DNA of 64,000 nucleotides from Pelecanus crispus. Lineage: Eukaryota > Chordata > Aves > Pelecaniformes > Pelecanidae. Within the stretch, counting starts at the first letter, position 1; the number at the start of each line of letters is the position of its first letter. Both the position numbers and the translations under genes were made by a program. The notes beneath the pieces were generated by a model. The model did not search any database, was not told where the DNA came from, and was given only the letters and a program-made list of their open reading frames with translations. Shown here piece after piece: positions 50,702 through 62,400 of the stretch. The stretch spans positions 151,739,967-151,803,966 of the forward strand of contig NC_134644.1 in the NCBI RefSeq assembly GCF_030463565.1, in the 5' to 3' direction.

Positions 50702-52132
50702 TTACGCCTGAACATCAGCCAATTCTGGAGGAAGTGGAGTCTTAGGATGCTTGCTTTCAAAGTGCTGTTTGAAGGTCTTGGGATCCGGCATTTGTGTCTG
50801 ATTAAAGAGAGACATTTAACTTTATGCACAGTGCAAGAGTTAAATAATACTACAAAACCTGTTCCCCCCTATGTTTTATTTTCTTTTTTCCTGAAGGAAA
50901 TTGTCTCCTCAGTGACACTGCTCTAATGACAGAAGGACCACTAGTTTAGCTGCAGATTAAGAGAGAACATTTAACCTCAGATTTTCAGAGAGGTGCTTTT
51001 AAGCACTAGCATCGCACTGCTTTGGCATGTTCATCAACAGTATTATTCTTGCTAGAAACCTCCCTGCAGATCTTACACTTCACATGCTGGTTGGGTAGAA
51101 AACCTAACTCCTTACCATTTTCTTTTTCAACACCTAAAAGACAGATGTATATCCTTTTCAGAACCAAATCTTTACAAAAGCTATTTCTTTTGTTTATCAA
51201 TAGGCCAAAGAGTTACGTGGCACAGACTGGTTCTCTACTTGGCACAAGCTATCTCAGACTATTGCTACTACACAGTTGCAGGCATCAACTGCCCAAAGTG
51301 ATTGGTGCTACAGCCTGATTTCACAAGAAGAGGAGCTGTTACAAGTACTTAAGTGAGCAGCCCTTAATTCGGAATCTTATTTAAGACGTTCAAAGTGACA
51401 AATCTATTGTGGGACTGACCATTTAAGTGAAAATGGCAAGTTTATCCTTCAGCTCCAAAACGAGCACATTCAGGAAGACCAGCCAGAAGGAAAGTATAAT
51501 CTGATCAGTGCTCATGTTTCTTTTCTCTTGTAAAGTAATTTATTCTAGTAGAAGTTACTGTGTATCAAAGTTGCACTAAAGCTTCCCGCACCACCACTTT
51601 TCCTCTCTACCTTAACATCAATAACCAGTGATTCTGAGAGGCAAATTCTACCATAAAGAAAAGATGTTTCCTTTGGAGATTAAACAGGAAGTGATCTCAC
51701 ACTTTTTACATTTGATATGTCATACTAACAGCACATGCAGACCCCTGCAATTCAAAAAGCAAGATAACTACCCAAAACAGAGCTGTACATGACCTCTCAG
51801 ATTTTCTCATATCTCAGTTATCAGTACAGCTGAGTAATCTGTAGCAAGTCACATAACAGATGTAAATGCTTATAGCAACAAGCTAGACAGCCACTTAAGA
51901 AGTATTTTAGTTTCCACTATATAATCTTCTAAAAATTCTGCTCTAGACTGGAAGACAGGCCTGCCTACAATAATATTTTGTCTTCAGATCCTCTTACCCT
52001 ACAGACAGTGCAGGTATATATCAAGGCAGCCTTGGCTGCAGCCTTCTGATCATGTCCTTGTTTCTTTTTTTGCTCAGCTTGCTTTTTGGCATTTTTCTGC
52101 TGCGACTGAATCTTCTGCTGTCCACGAGCCAT
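50702..52132 (-). CDS. ZNF706: ZNF706, SERF-like/C2H2 zinc-finger protein (two coding exons)
   Basis: The coding sequence joins 52132-51998 and 50797-50702 and gives 76 residues, the length of the human protein, which it appears to match end to end. Residues 1 to about 36 form a basic, Lys/Gln-rich segment starting MARGQQKIQSQQ, typical of the 4F5/SERF-like family. Residues 41-62 form one C2H2 finger with Cys41, Cys44, His57 and His62. The protein ends PPELADVQA. Splicing is canonical: AGG|GTAAGAG after residue 45, and TTTAATCAG|ACA before residue 46, phase 0. The ATG is chosen because a pyrimidine-rich acceptor (TTTGTAG|AT) ends two bases before it. ZNF706 is a small nuclear/cytoplasmic protein reported to restrain Klf4 and self-renewal in mouse embryonic stem cells; SERF-like nucleic-acid binding is also described. 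The intron separates the Cys pair from the His pair. The gene looks intact; no frameshift or altered ligand is seen. Confidence 0.97.
50798..51997 (-). other. ZNF706 intron between the two coding exons
   Basis: A 1,200-base phase-0 intron starts with GTAAGAG at 51997 and ends with a pyrimidine-rich tract and CAG at 50798. I see no repeat or extra exon inside. The frames at 51006-51200 and 51022-51318 are chance frames. If the intron were retained, translation would read past Arg45 and stop at 51965, after about ten extra residues, making a protein without the His pair. Confidence 0.93.
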
Positions 52133-52134
52133 AT

Positions 52135-55100
52135 CTACAAACAAAAAGAAGACATTTAGTCTACAAATCTGAGAAACTACTGCTGCTAGCTGACTCAGAA
52201 GCCGTAACCATGAGCATAAAGCAGTCATGCGCTCTGTCCATAAGGCCTACAACTCCTGTAATTCATACACAAAAGACATCTGTTCAAGCTCTTTACTATG
52301 TAAAGACTCTCTGTTTTTAGTATCTTTTTTAAAATACGCACCAGAATTATTTAGTCCATTCTAAGGTTTCTTCCTCTACAAAGCCGCAAGGTCTACTTTT
52401 GAAAAGTGTTTTCAATAATCAGAACAATTAATGTTTACTTTACAGTTAATAGAAACTTATTCTCTATTTCCACAGCTACAGTAAAATTCAGGGGGTTTGT
52501 TGTTGGTGGTCCTTTTTTTTTTTTAAGCTTAAGACTCATCCTTTATTTTTGGAACTTGAAACATGTTCCAGGAAAGGCAAATCAAACTATTACCCAACTC
52601 GCATTACTGTCTTCTGGTGTATGTGCTCATGATCTGCTTTGGAGTTGGGAATGGCAAGAACAATAGGTCATCCCTCTTTATTCAAGGCTATTTTTACAGG
52701 TGGCCATCCTTCTTGATTTTCAGCTGACTTTACATGCATACATACTTCTTAAAAAGAAGTAAAACTGCCCTCATGAGAAGCCATTACTCTATAAAACACA
52801 GCAGCATAAAGGAAGCTAACGCTATTGCCACCTGCCATTAGAAGGTCCACCACAAGAAGCGAGCTACAAAAGTCACATTTCAGGGAGCAGCAAAACAGCG
52901 TATTTTACAACAGTAATCCTCCACCTGCGTGCAGCCCACTAGGCTACCCAATTCAGCTTGCACCCCACCCCCAGATCAGACACCAGGCAGGATTTGGGCG
53001 CACCAACAGAGTAGGCTTCAGAGCATGGTTATACAACCCAGCAGCCCACTTTCTGCTATTATCTTTCTCACAGTCCCTCATGGCCCACACACAATCCAGT
53101 TGTGCAGCTCTCACAGAAGCACAAGACTTACTATGCAAGCACAGGACAGCTAGTGAAGTCCATTATTTTCAGGACAACTAGTAAAGTCTAATGTTCCCAG
53201 GAGGTTGGCTGGTTGGTCATTGCCCCTCCACAGAACCTGGGCATTTGCTCTAAGTTTGGTAGTCGTGAGACACACCGCGTGGCTACAACAGGTCCATCGT
53301 GCAGTCCTTCCCACAAGGACAGATGGCCTTCCACTGCAAGAGGGAGAACAGCCTATCCAAACAAAGGCTGACCTCCAGTAAATACATATGAAAAGCCCTT
53401 AAAGCCATTATGAAAATGAAGTTTCTATGACACATCAACTACATCTGGAAATTCACCAGTATTGCAAGAATTTCTGGACATAGAGCATCACAGTGCTTAA
53501 CACCGAGCAAAAAGATGGTCTTGAGACCGAAAACAGCTCTTGTGGATTGAGCGGCACCTCTCAGGCCACAGTCCAGTTCTTTCACGGTATTTACCACCAC
53601 CATGTAACCCTCTGCAGAAGTATTATACTATATCTTCAGCGTTCCCTCCTCTTCTCCCATCAGTTTCTCTAAAGGATAATTTAGAAGTCCATATGGCTAA
53701 CAAAATTGAACACAAGAAAACACAGATTCTATTAACAAGCATACAGAAATACATGCGGCATTCAACAGTTTCCATAAGATACAGCATTGAATGTTAATAA
53801 GACTAAAAATACTGGTCTATGTTTCACTGTATTCTACGGTTACTCCAAAACATCCCAGCCAGGGCCTCACACTGTTTACATACAGCATGGCTCATCGAGA
53901 ACACTGAATTCCCATTAAAAAAACCCAAACAAAAAAAAAAAAAAAGAAAGAAGAGATATTGCCAATAGCTTTGCATACACTAGAAGGAACTGTAGGCTTT
54001 ATTTCAGTTCTATTTTACTACATTACAGTAATCCCCCAGAAGTCGGGGGGGATCCTGATAGAAAATACTCAGATGTAATAAAAAAGAATACTCAGATGTA
54101 ATAAAAAGAATTATTTTCACTAATTGTTTGCATATTACTTTGTATTTCAGTCCCTTGATAAGAGCTCGTTAAGCAGAACATTGCAACAGCCAACCACACT
54201 GAGCTTGTACGTATTTGGCAACTACTGGTTTTAGTTAAGACAAATAAGAAAACACGAACAAAAACATCTGCTTAAAAATATCACCCTCCATATGATGCCA
54301 GAGACCAAAAATCCAGGGGTTTAAACACTGCAAATTACACTAACACAGTTGAAACACAGAGAGTGAATACTCAATTACTGGAAAATTAAGATTATTTGGA
54401 CTATCAGTATAATAAGAAAGTGACAAAAATAATTCCAAAGTTCGTTTAAAAGCATGATGAGTTCATCTACAAGGCTAAATCTGTATGTCAGTTGCACAAC
54501 ACAGATAAGTGTTGTCTTCCTTATCAGGCACACCCTCTGAGAGTCCAGCAAACAGGCCTGCTGTTTTGAAATAAAAATGCGTGAGCACACAGGAAGCCTA
54601 ACACCACAGAAAAACTTGCTGCCAAATCAGCACGGGCACTACAGGGCAGCGAGGCTGAAGCCTGCAGTACCTCCATGCCTCACACAGGGCCATTTCCTTG
54701 TGAGTAACCAGAACCCGCGCAGAGAGTTTCACGTCCTAAAACTGGACACCGACAGCTGCTTCCGCTGTCACTTCCAGAAACAAACCAGCAGCCTGAGGTA
54801 CCCCGGCGCGCCCGGCCAGGCGGCCAAGGGCTCGGGCCGGGGGAGCAGCCAGCTCGGCCCTCGCCCGGCAGCGCTGCGAGGAAGCCCCCGGACCGGGCCC
54901 AGCCCGAGGCGCGGAGGCGCAGAGGGAGGCCGCGGCCGCCGGGGAGGGTCCGGCGGGGCGGGGGCGGCCGCAGCCCGGCCAGCCCCACCACGTGCCCCGC
55001 GGCAAGCGGGGCCGAGGAAGGAAGCGGGCCCCAGCGCCGAGCCCCAGCGGCGGGGAGGCGGCCCGCGGCAGGCCGGGAGCGGAGCGCGCCTCGCTGCCGG

Positions 55101-55198
55101 GCCGCCCCCTCAGCCCGGGGCGGGCCCGCTCCGCCGCGCCACGGCCGGGCCCGCTCCCCCGCACCCACCGCCACCCCCGCCCCGCCGCCGCCGCTCAC
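52135..55198 (-). other. ZNF706 5' intron
   Basis: The intron is inferred from the acceptor at 52135-52136 and a donor-like GTGAGC at 55198-55193 inside the CpG island. Its promoter-proximal end (above about 54780) is very GC-rich, and the rest is AT-rich. Further noncoding 5' exons may exist, as alternative 5' ends are known in mammals, but none can be fixed from sequence. It contains an A15 run at 53931-53945 and a short tandem repeat at 54064-54108. Confidence 0.55.
54064..54108. repeat. 22-23-bp tandem duplication
   Basis: AATACTCAGATGTAATAAAA plus AAG (54064-54086) is followed by the same unit one A shorter (54087-54108). It lies in AT-rich intronic DNA of ZNF706. The near identity of the copies suggests a recent event. 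Confidence 0.9.
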
Positions 55199-55300
55199 CC
55201 GGCCTGGGAGTCGGGCCCGGGCGGCCCTGGCGAGCGGGTGGAGAAGGCTCCGCGCGGCCCCGCAGCAGCCGCCGCCGCCGCCGCCTGCCCGAGAGGAGGA
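55199..55300 (-). other. Putative noncoding first exon of ZNF706
   Basis: The exon is inferred from a donor-like sequence read on the minus strand, CAGGCCGG|GTGAGCGG, with its last exonic base at 55199, in the middle of the CpG island and downstream of the CCAAT/YY1/D-box cluster. The right boundary (transcription start) is a guess. A second donor in the island could be used instead. Confidence 0.4.
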
Positions 55301-55314
55301 GAGGAGGAGGAGGA

Positions 55315-55345
55315 GGGGGGGGGAGGGGGAAGGGGGGGGGAAGGG
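55315..55345 (+). repeat. G-run array, quadruplex-capable, next to the ZNF706 start region
   Basis: Four G runs of 9, 5, 9 and 3 bases are separated by only one or two A's (55315-55323, 55325-55329, 55332-55340, 55343-55345), after a GAGGAGG purine tract (55291-55314). A second set of G runs (8, 5, 4 and 8) lies at 55459-55501. The G-rich strand is the template strand for ZNF706. Confidence 0.85.
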
Positions 55346-55427
55346 CGGCGGCGGCGCTGCGCCTGCGCGGCCCCGCCCCGGCGCCCGCGCGGCCCCGCCC
55401 TGCCGGCGCGCGACCCGGCCCCGCCGG

Positions 55428-55455
55428 CCAATGGCGGCGCCCGCCCGTTACATAA
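55428..55455. promoter_or_regulatory. CCAAT / YY1-like / D-box cluster upstream of ZNF706
   Basis: CCAAT (55428-55432, an NF-Y site in either orientation) runs into ATGGCGGC (55431-55438, the YY1 core seen at many promoters of translation and housekeeping genes). Ten bases further is TTACATAA (55448-55455), whose minus-strand form TTATGTAA is a perfect D-box for PAR-bZIP factors and NFIL3. The cluster lies about 230-255 bases upstream of the proposed first-exon donor, a sensible position for core-promoter elements. Confidence 0.55.
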
Positions 55456-55529
55456 GGCGGGGGGGGAGGGGGCGCCGCGGAGCGCTGTGGGGTGGGGGGG
55501 GCCGGAGAGCCCTGAGGGGAGCGGGCGGC

Positions 55530-55629
55530 CATTGCCTGCCCCCGGCCTCCGCCTGCCCCTGGCCTCCTCCAGCCCCGGCCATCGCCCGCCCCCGGCCTCC
55601 GCCCGCCTCCGGTCCCGGCAGCGAGGCCG
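55530..55629. repeat. GC-rich 50-bp-period imperfect tandem repeat
   Basis: A 28-base segment at 55530-55557 (CATTGCCTGCCCCCGGCCTC...) recurs with three changes at 55580-55607, which is a 50-base period over roughly two units. It is rich in CCTCC and CCCGG and lies on the upstream side of the ZNF706 promoter. Confidence 0.7.
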
Positions 55630-57425
55630 CCCCCCAGCAGCCGGGTGGCTGGGGCTGCGAGTCCCCGTCCTCGGGAGGGGCCGGGCGGAGGCAGGGCTAC
55701 AGCCGGGGACGCTGCCTGGGCCCTGAGGAGGCTGCGCTGGCTGTGGGGCAGGTGCGCGCCGGTACGGGCCCCGGCGCCGCTAATGTCCAGCGCTGCCAGG
55801 GGCCTGGTGCTCGGGAAAGGATGAGAGACACGGGAAGGCTGCGGTCAGAGATGGCTGCGCTGTAGCAGAGAGACAGCCACGGCACGCAGCCCAGCTCTGG
55901 CCGCTTGGATCGTGAGGAGCGGGCGGGGTCAGCCCCAGCTGAGCCCCGGGAGGCGGCAGGTGGATCCCCGATGAGCTCGGTCCGCTGTCGGCGTGCCGGG
56001 CTGGGCAGCGCCGCGCCGTGCCGTGCCGTGCCGCAGCGCCGGTGGGACTGCGGTAGGCGCCTGCCCTCAGACCATCTCCTCTCTTCCCAGCAAGCCCTGC
56101 TCTCAGCCACATTCCTCTGTGCTTAGCATACAGACGCGGCCTAAAAATAGTTGCTGTTCCTCCTCAGTGGGATCCAGAAAAATGGCTTTGGAGAGGCTGT
56201 AGGGAAGGGGCTGGGGATGAGGCCAGGCAGGGATCCCACAGAGGATGAAATCCTGTTCAGGTGGCAGTTCACGCAGAAGGCCCACGCAGAGGCTAGAAGG
56301 GTTAAATGAATTGAAAGCAGAAGGAAAGGGACTGAGATTTCTGAGAAGCAGAATTTGTTTCAAGTTAAAAGTGCACTAGATCTTGTTTGGGCCTTTAAGG
56401 CAAGGACCGCAGAGGAAGTCGTTTACAGGCTGTATTCCCAGCGCAAGTGATTTGAAAGGTATTAGCTTGCATGAATAGAGATGCAGGCAGGCCTTGTAAA
56501 GAAGGATGAAAGAGCACTTTATTTTCTATCAACACCTTCATAGATCCCAAAGGAAGGCTGAATGTCTGTGCCTTCTCAGAGTATACACCTGTTAGGAAAA
56601 GGAGAAATAGAGGCAGCATCTCTGCTCAGACAGGACGTTCTGTCACTCTTTAAGCAATTGTGGCTTTAAAATAAGCGTGGAGTCTTGAACAGTTCTGTGT
56701 CTGGGGCAAAACAGCAAATGTAATAGAATTCTAGAAGAATTACTAGGTGTTGGCTTGGCTTTTTACAGGGGCTCTGGCTAGTTGGGTGTAATGTTCCCTT
56801 CCGATGTGAGAGAGAAGAAAAGCAACAAAAAAAATCCCTAAAGCAGTACAGTGAACATTTTGGGCCATCATTATGAGTCATGCCCAGAGCATGATAGCAA
56901 TTACAGGGGAACTGTGTAGCAGATTACTGACACTTAAGTCACTGGAACTAGGTCTGGATGTGACAACATCTAAGACAGTCAAACATAAGCCTATGATAAC
57001 AAATCCAGTTCTATTTTTCCTAACATTCCTGTTTGCAATGATCTCTTCCACATTAAACTGACAGCGCTGAAAACGCTTATACCGGGGCAGTGCAACCCAC
57101 ACTGCATTAAAATGATCTTGTCAATAGGTTCTGAACTTTCTGGAAATAGGCAACTATAAAAAACACTTGGAAGTGCACGTGTGTGTGCTTGTGGGGTGGT
57201 AGGGAGAGGTGGGCATTTTGGGTTCTGTGCTTGGAAGCAGGTGGCTTTCAGAATGAGGTTTCACTTCGATTGGAGAGAAGGTTGCCGAGTGAAAAAGTAG
57301 CCTCTTTCCTGGCTGATGCTATTTTAGGAAGACTGCTGGCCTCAGATGTGGAACTGGAGACTGCTTTCAAGGGTTGTGTCCCCATACCACGGCACTGCTA
57401 TGCACCTGGCTGGATGAGAATTTCA

Positions 57426-57453
57426 AATAAAGCAGATCTCTTGAATGCGTGTT
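57426..57453 (+). terminator. Candidate plus-strand poly(A) signal
   Basis: AATAAA at 57426-57431 is followed by a GT-containing element (GCGTGTTG, 57446-57453). It could end a noncoding transcript divergent from ZNF706, starting about 2 kb to the left. The support is weak. Confidence 0.18.
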
Positions 57454-59459
57454 GAAGCTCTGGCTGGTCTCCGAACCTTTTTCTGCTTTCAGTAGAACAG
57501 AGGGTCTCCTTGCAGGACAGGGGACCGCGGCCTTCCCTTTGGCTGCTCTGTCTTTTGTCCCTTTGTGCTGTAGATCCCGGTCACAGCATCGGTCCCTGTA
57601 TTGCCCAAATCATGGCTCTGCAATTTAGAATCTTCCTAAGAGACTGTTAGGAAACAAAAACCCAGTGTGAAAGGATATGAGTCCCCATAGTGGAGATTTC
57701 TACTATGATGAGAATAAGGAAGATTTCCCATTCACTCTAAATAATTGTTCAAAATTCATTCACTGCATGAAACTTATTTATCACACCAAAGGGGGTATTT
57801 CCACGCACGTGTGCAGGTTAGCAGAGAGACACAGGGTGGATATGGTGAGCTGGTAGAGAGGCAAGACCGGTCTGTGTGCTGGATGCTTTGCATAGCTCTG
57901 ACAAAATGAACCCGTCCTAATTGCAGTTTATCTGGCTTATGGACTTCCTCTGCTTTGTGTTGCTCCCATATGAGGTGATGCAAGCCAGAGTATATGAACG
58001 AAAGTATAAATAGAAGTTAAAATGAAAAATAAATGCAAGCTTTAGACTGAAATGTTGTCTTTAAATGGCAGCTTTTTTTCTGCGTGCTTCTTGTTTAATT
58101 GTTGTTTTTTAATTTAAAAACAACTCATAAACCCCAAAGATATTACTGAGTATTCTGCATTAAAACAGAGTGAAAATCAAGAATACCTCTCAGTAGTTAA
58201 GGGTAGGCCAACTGCAAGGAGTTTGTCATTATCCCCAAGCCAAGCATTACAAAAATGTTTCAGTGGTTACGACTCACTGAAATCTGTAGTGGCATCATAC
58301 ACATAGAAAACAGCTCCATATGGGCATGGATAAGGCACTTTAGCTCTTATGGAGTCCCTAAAAATAGTCCAAATTAAAAAAAAAATACATTATTATCTTC
58401 TCATGATGAGACAATTGATGAGAAACAAAGCTCCAATTTAAGGCCAAGCACGAATGTAGTGAACAACATGATCAGAAAAAGCAAAATGCTGGTCTACTCA
58501 GGAGGAAAGCAGCAAAGGAAATTGGAAGGAGCAATGCTGTAAGGCAGGATAATTTGTTAGGGTTTTTTTTAAACAGTCTTGATTGTTCGTTATTCTCATG
58601 TTTATTTCCCATCTCTTTGGGTTCCAGCCCCCCATCATTTTCTGTGCCTGCACAGAGGTGCAATTTCTGTCATTAGATCAAAATACTTGTTCTCCTCAAC
58701 AGCACCCTGTTGACACGTGAATTTTGTCGCAAGTCAGTTTGAGCTATCTCACCTTAGCGTGACTGGTGTCCCCAACACAATTCCCTGCTATGAACCAGCT
58801 GACGTTTTGACATATGGTATTAAACCCATTTTGAAAACGAGTGTTCTGAGGTGCAGGGCAAGTTTGCTCACAACAAATTTGTTGCAGGTGGGGCTGCATC
58901 TCCCTTCTGAATCAACTCCGGTGCGCCTGCCAGGTCCTCCCACTGCCGTTCCCCACCACACTTAGCGCCCACGTCTTCTTCCTGCTTGTTTGCTTGCGTG
59001 CTCGCTATTGATCCAGTGTCACATCAGTCAGACATCATCTCACCGGCTAACGGCTGGCTTGCGGCCCAGTGCTGCCCTTTGCTACTCACTTGCAGGGAGT
59101 ACGCGTGCTGGTATCGTGTGCCTGGCTATTGAGGGATTTTATTCGGTGCCCCACCGTGACCCCTCAGCATGTCTGAACAAGTGAAGGAAAGGGAAGGGGG
59201 CATGCCCTGGGCCCTGCAAGTGACGGAGATCTTCTCACTAGATTTTGTGGATGCAGACCAACGCTGGCAAGAACGCAGAACAGCAGAGATCGGCTCCGCA
59301 GTCGAAGTTCGTAAGGCACAGACCTTGAAGCCAATATCCTTTGAAAGGATATTCAAAGCCGATGCGATGGTAGATCAGAGTCAGTATCGCTGAATTTCAG
59401 GGACAGGATGACATGGTTGCAGGCAGAGCCCCAGACAGGTTGGAATCCTCTACAGTTAG

Positions 59460-59493
59460 TCTTGTTTGATATAAAATCTTGTTTGATATAAAA
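59460..59493. repeat. Perfect 17-bp tandem duplication
   Basis: TCTTGTTTGATATAAAA occurs twice without a mismatch (59460-59476 and 59477-59493). Exact identity suggests a recent slippage event. Confidence 0.92.
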
Positions 59494-62400
59494 TATGGTG
59501 CATATTTTGCATATAACCTAGCTCAGGGGCCTGACAGGGTAGTGTTTTGCTCATTTACCCTTTCTCTGCCTTAATGGACTTTTGCCTCCTCCCTCCCCCA
59601 CGCATTAGCATACCATTCTTTTCCCTGTAAATGCATTTTTCACAGACGAAGCTCCAGCTCTCATACATCCAGTTCACGTGTCCCTGACACAACATTATCC
59701 CCTGTCCCTCCATTGACCCTGATTGTTGTGTGCTACTTTTCCGCAGCTGGGATGTTGGCACCTCATGGACTTGCCCGGTATTGCTGTTGTGGCAAATACA
59801 AAAAAATGAGATCTTAAATTACATACTTGATTCACGGATTCAGTAGATTCTTAGCCCTGCACTGGTATGAGATGATACCAAATCACAATACGTATATACT
59901 GCAGAAAGAAATATTTTAAGGCACGTGACAGTGTGCCTTTTTCTGCATGTTACTGTAGAACTAGGTATTTTGTAGTGCACAGTATGCAGATCTGCAAGAT
60001 TTAAATATGGAAAAAGAAGGGGAAAAAAAAAGAAGAGCGAACAAAGTCAGAAGGAAAGCCAAAGACCATGGTCTATTTTGGAAGGAAGCCGGCACAGCAA
60101 TGCAGCTCTCTTGGCAGGGCTCCTCAGGCTTGCGATACCCTTCTGCTTCCACAGTAGCTTTGAAGGACCAGCCCCATTAGCAGCAGTGCAGCATCTTTTC
60201 CTGGTTTGTCTGCTGCCTTTCTGAACAGTCTCTTTGTTTCAGGGACACCTGACGGGTGACATCCTCCAGAACAAGGACAACCTCAGGTGATGTCCACCAT
60301 ATTGCCAGCCTCCCTGTGCTGCTCACCATACTGACACTCCCATCGGTAGACTTCAGGGGCACATAAACAAGAGTGACAGTATCCTTCCTAGCAGGACAGT
60401 CCCCCCTTCTTCCATACCCCCAGTGAGCTGGCAGCCTGCCACGTGCCCATGGATTTGTTAACCTTTTCCATAAGTTGATACAACAGTCACTTGACCTCAC
60501 TCCTACCATGGGCCCAGGATCCTGTGCAATGAGGCAGCCTGTGGAAATACTTTTGCCACCAAACCTTAAATTAGGACAAACCCAGGTTAGGGTGTCCCAA
60601 AGCTGATGGTAGGTAGCGTTGTTATGTTGGTTCGCTTTTGCTGGCACAGAGACTACAACTAATTGTCCTTTCTCTCTCTTATTTTTCCTCCCATAGCTCC
60701 TGACCCTTTGCAGCAAGTATGGACAGAACTGCTTCAGTGAACATTCCTCTCCATTGGAAGGGCAAAAGAATGTTCAAGGGAGGATGCGACATGGAGCTGC
60801 CCACATCCTGTGAGAGACAGAAAAAGAGAGGGCTTGAGGAAAAGGCTCATGAAGAATGACAGAGAGGAAGGCAGTCAGAAGCTTGGAGATGCAGTTCCTC
60901 AAAGGTTGACAAGGCATATGCACCTCCTGGAGAGCATGGGCAAAGATTGCCTTGTGACCTCAAAGTATTTTGCAGTCCCTTCTCTTTTAAATCCATGTTG
61001 TTGGATGTGACTTTTGCTAAAAACAACAAGGTGCAAATGCCTTTCTCAGCATGTCACAACTTTTTTGACCAACCCACATAGACAGACTGGAGACCTTGAG
61101 AACATACGCTTCTGTTCTATATAAACAGTTTAAAATAGATTTTAGCTTTGCACAGCATTACGTACAGTTACTATTTTTAAATGCACACCAATTAATCTGA
61201 TGTGTTCATTCCTTTTTTGCATTTGCCCTCCATTCATGCTTTTGAGTCTCGTACAGGTTCAAGTCCCTGCCTTATCAGGAAACCCAGTATATCTGCACAT
61301 TTTTAATTAATTCAGAATACCAAGATTTCCCTCCCCTCTACCAATATAATTAAATATATATATGAAGCATATTTATGAAAGTCCTTGCACCATGTTGTGT
61401 GTGCATTAAAACATGCAGCAATTGTGATTAAAACCTCTAACAAACGTGCCAGAATTGTTGACAACTTGCCTCTAGCCTGGAGGAGGGCAATATATCCCTC
61501 CATCTGTACTTCCGAGTGGCTGCACATCCCAGATATGCCTCTATGTTGAGGTGGCTCAAAGCATCCACCAGCACTGCTTGCTTCCTTCTTCAGCCCATCT
61601 GCAAGACTCCACCCTCGTACTAGCAAATATTTTGGTAGCTGCTTATTGTACCTTGTAGAAGGGGCAGTTACTTCTCATCCACAGGCAGCCTCTCCATCTG
61701 TCTTTCAGTCATGCACGTGCAGATTTCATTGCCATTCTGGAACTGCTAAGGCCAGGGTGGGAAACTCTTTCTGCAGTGCAAAGAGCATGTGAAATCTTGC
61801 TGGGCAAGGAAACAGAGGCCAAGGGCGCAGGACACAGGAAAGGGCTCTGCAGCTGCAGGATGTTCCCCGTGGAAGGAAAGCAGCCTTGGACAGCCGAAAG
61901 TGCCACACACACACTGCTGGTTTTCCCAGGTCGGCAGTGCTGGCTCAGCCCCAGCAGTCTGCTGCTTCAGGAAGAGATCTGCAAGAAACATCTGCTGCAT
62001 TTCAACTTTTTCCTTTTCAGATGCCCTGTTACACTGACGCTGAAGTCACTGCATGACTTAAGGGCGGGAATCCGAAGAGCCTGATGAAAACTGAGCAGTG
62101 AGGATTGCTCTTATTGCCAGTGTTTCCTGCCAGCTGCTGACAGTGCTTTGAATATAGTAAGGTCTAGCTCACAAATACTGGTGGATAAATAGGATGTGGC
62201 AAGAGAAATCAGGGAGATGATTCGGTTTGTAGCAGACCACTGGATCCCATTGCTTTCTGCAAAAGATCCCAGAGTGCTGCAGTGGAGCAATGCGCTATGG
62301 GATGCAGGAGCAGAACAGAAAACACATTCCTGGAAGCAGCCAGCAATGCCAAAAGGTGGCAGCTACGTGGAGGTAAAAGACATTATTTGTGGGGCAGTGA

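Larger units (their letters stand above)
54780..56050. promoter_or_regulatory. CpG island and promoter of ZNF706
   Basis: GC content and CpG density rise abruptly near 54780 and fall after about 56050. The island covers the putative first exon of ZNF706. It contains many GC boxes (CCCCGCCC), a CCAAT box, a YY1-like ATGGCGGC, a perfect D-box and a CACGTG E-box (54989-54994). There is no TATA box at the expected place, which is typical of broad housekeeping promoters. The open frames of up to 292 codons across it, on both strands, result from the lack of AT-rich stop codons and are not genes. The right half could also drive a divergent noncoding transcript. Confidence 0.88.

Noticed and set aside
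53931..53945. A15 run in the ZNF706 5' intron as a retrocopy tail
   Set aside because: It is a simple A-rich patch with AAAC interruptions beside it and has no recognisable body.
54577..55726. Very long open frames (292, 244 and 172 codons) on both strands of the CpG island
   Set aside because: They are Arg/Pro/Gly/Ala-rich translations of GC-rich DNA lacking AT-rich stop codons, overlap each other on both strands, and cover the ZNF706 promoter.
61254..61264. GGTTCAAGTCC, resembling the B box of a tRNA or tRNA-derived SINE
   Set aside because: No A box at the proper distance upstream, no cloverleaf can be drawn, and no SINE body or tail follows.
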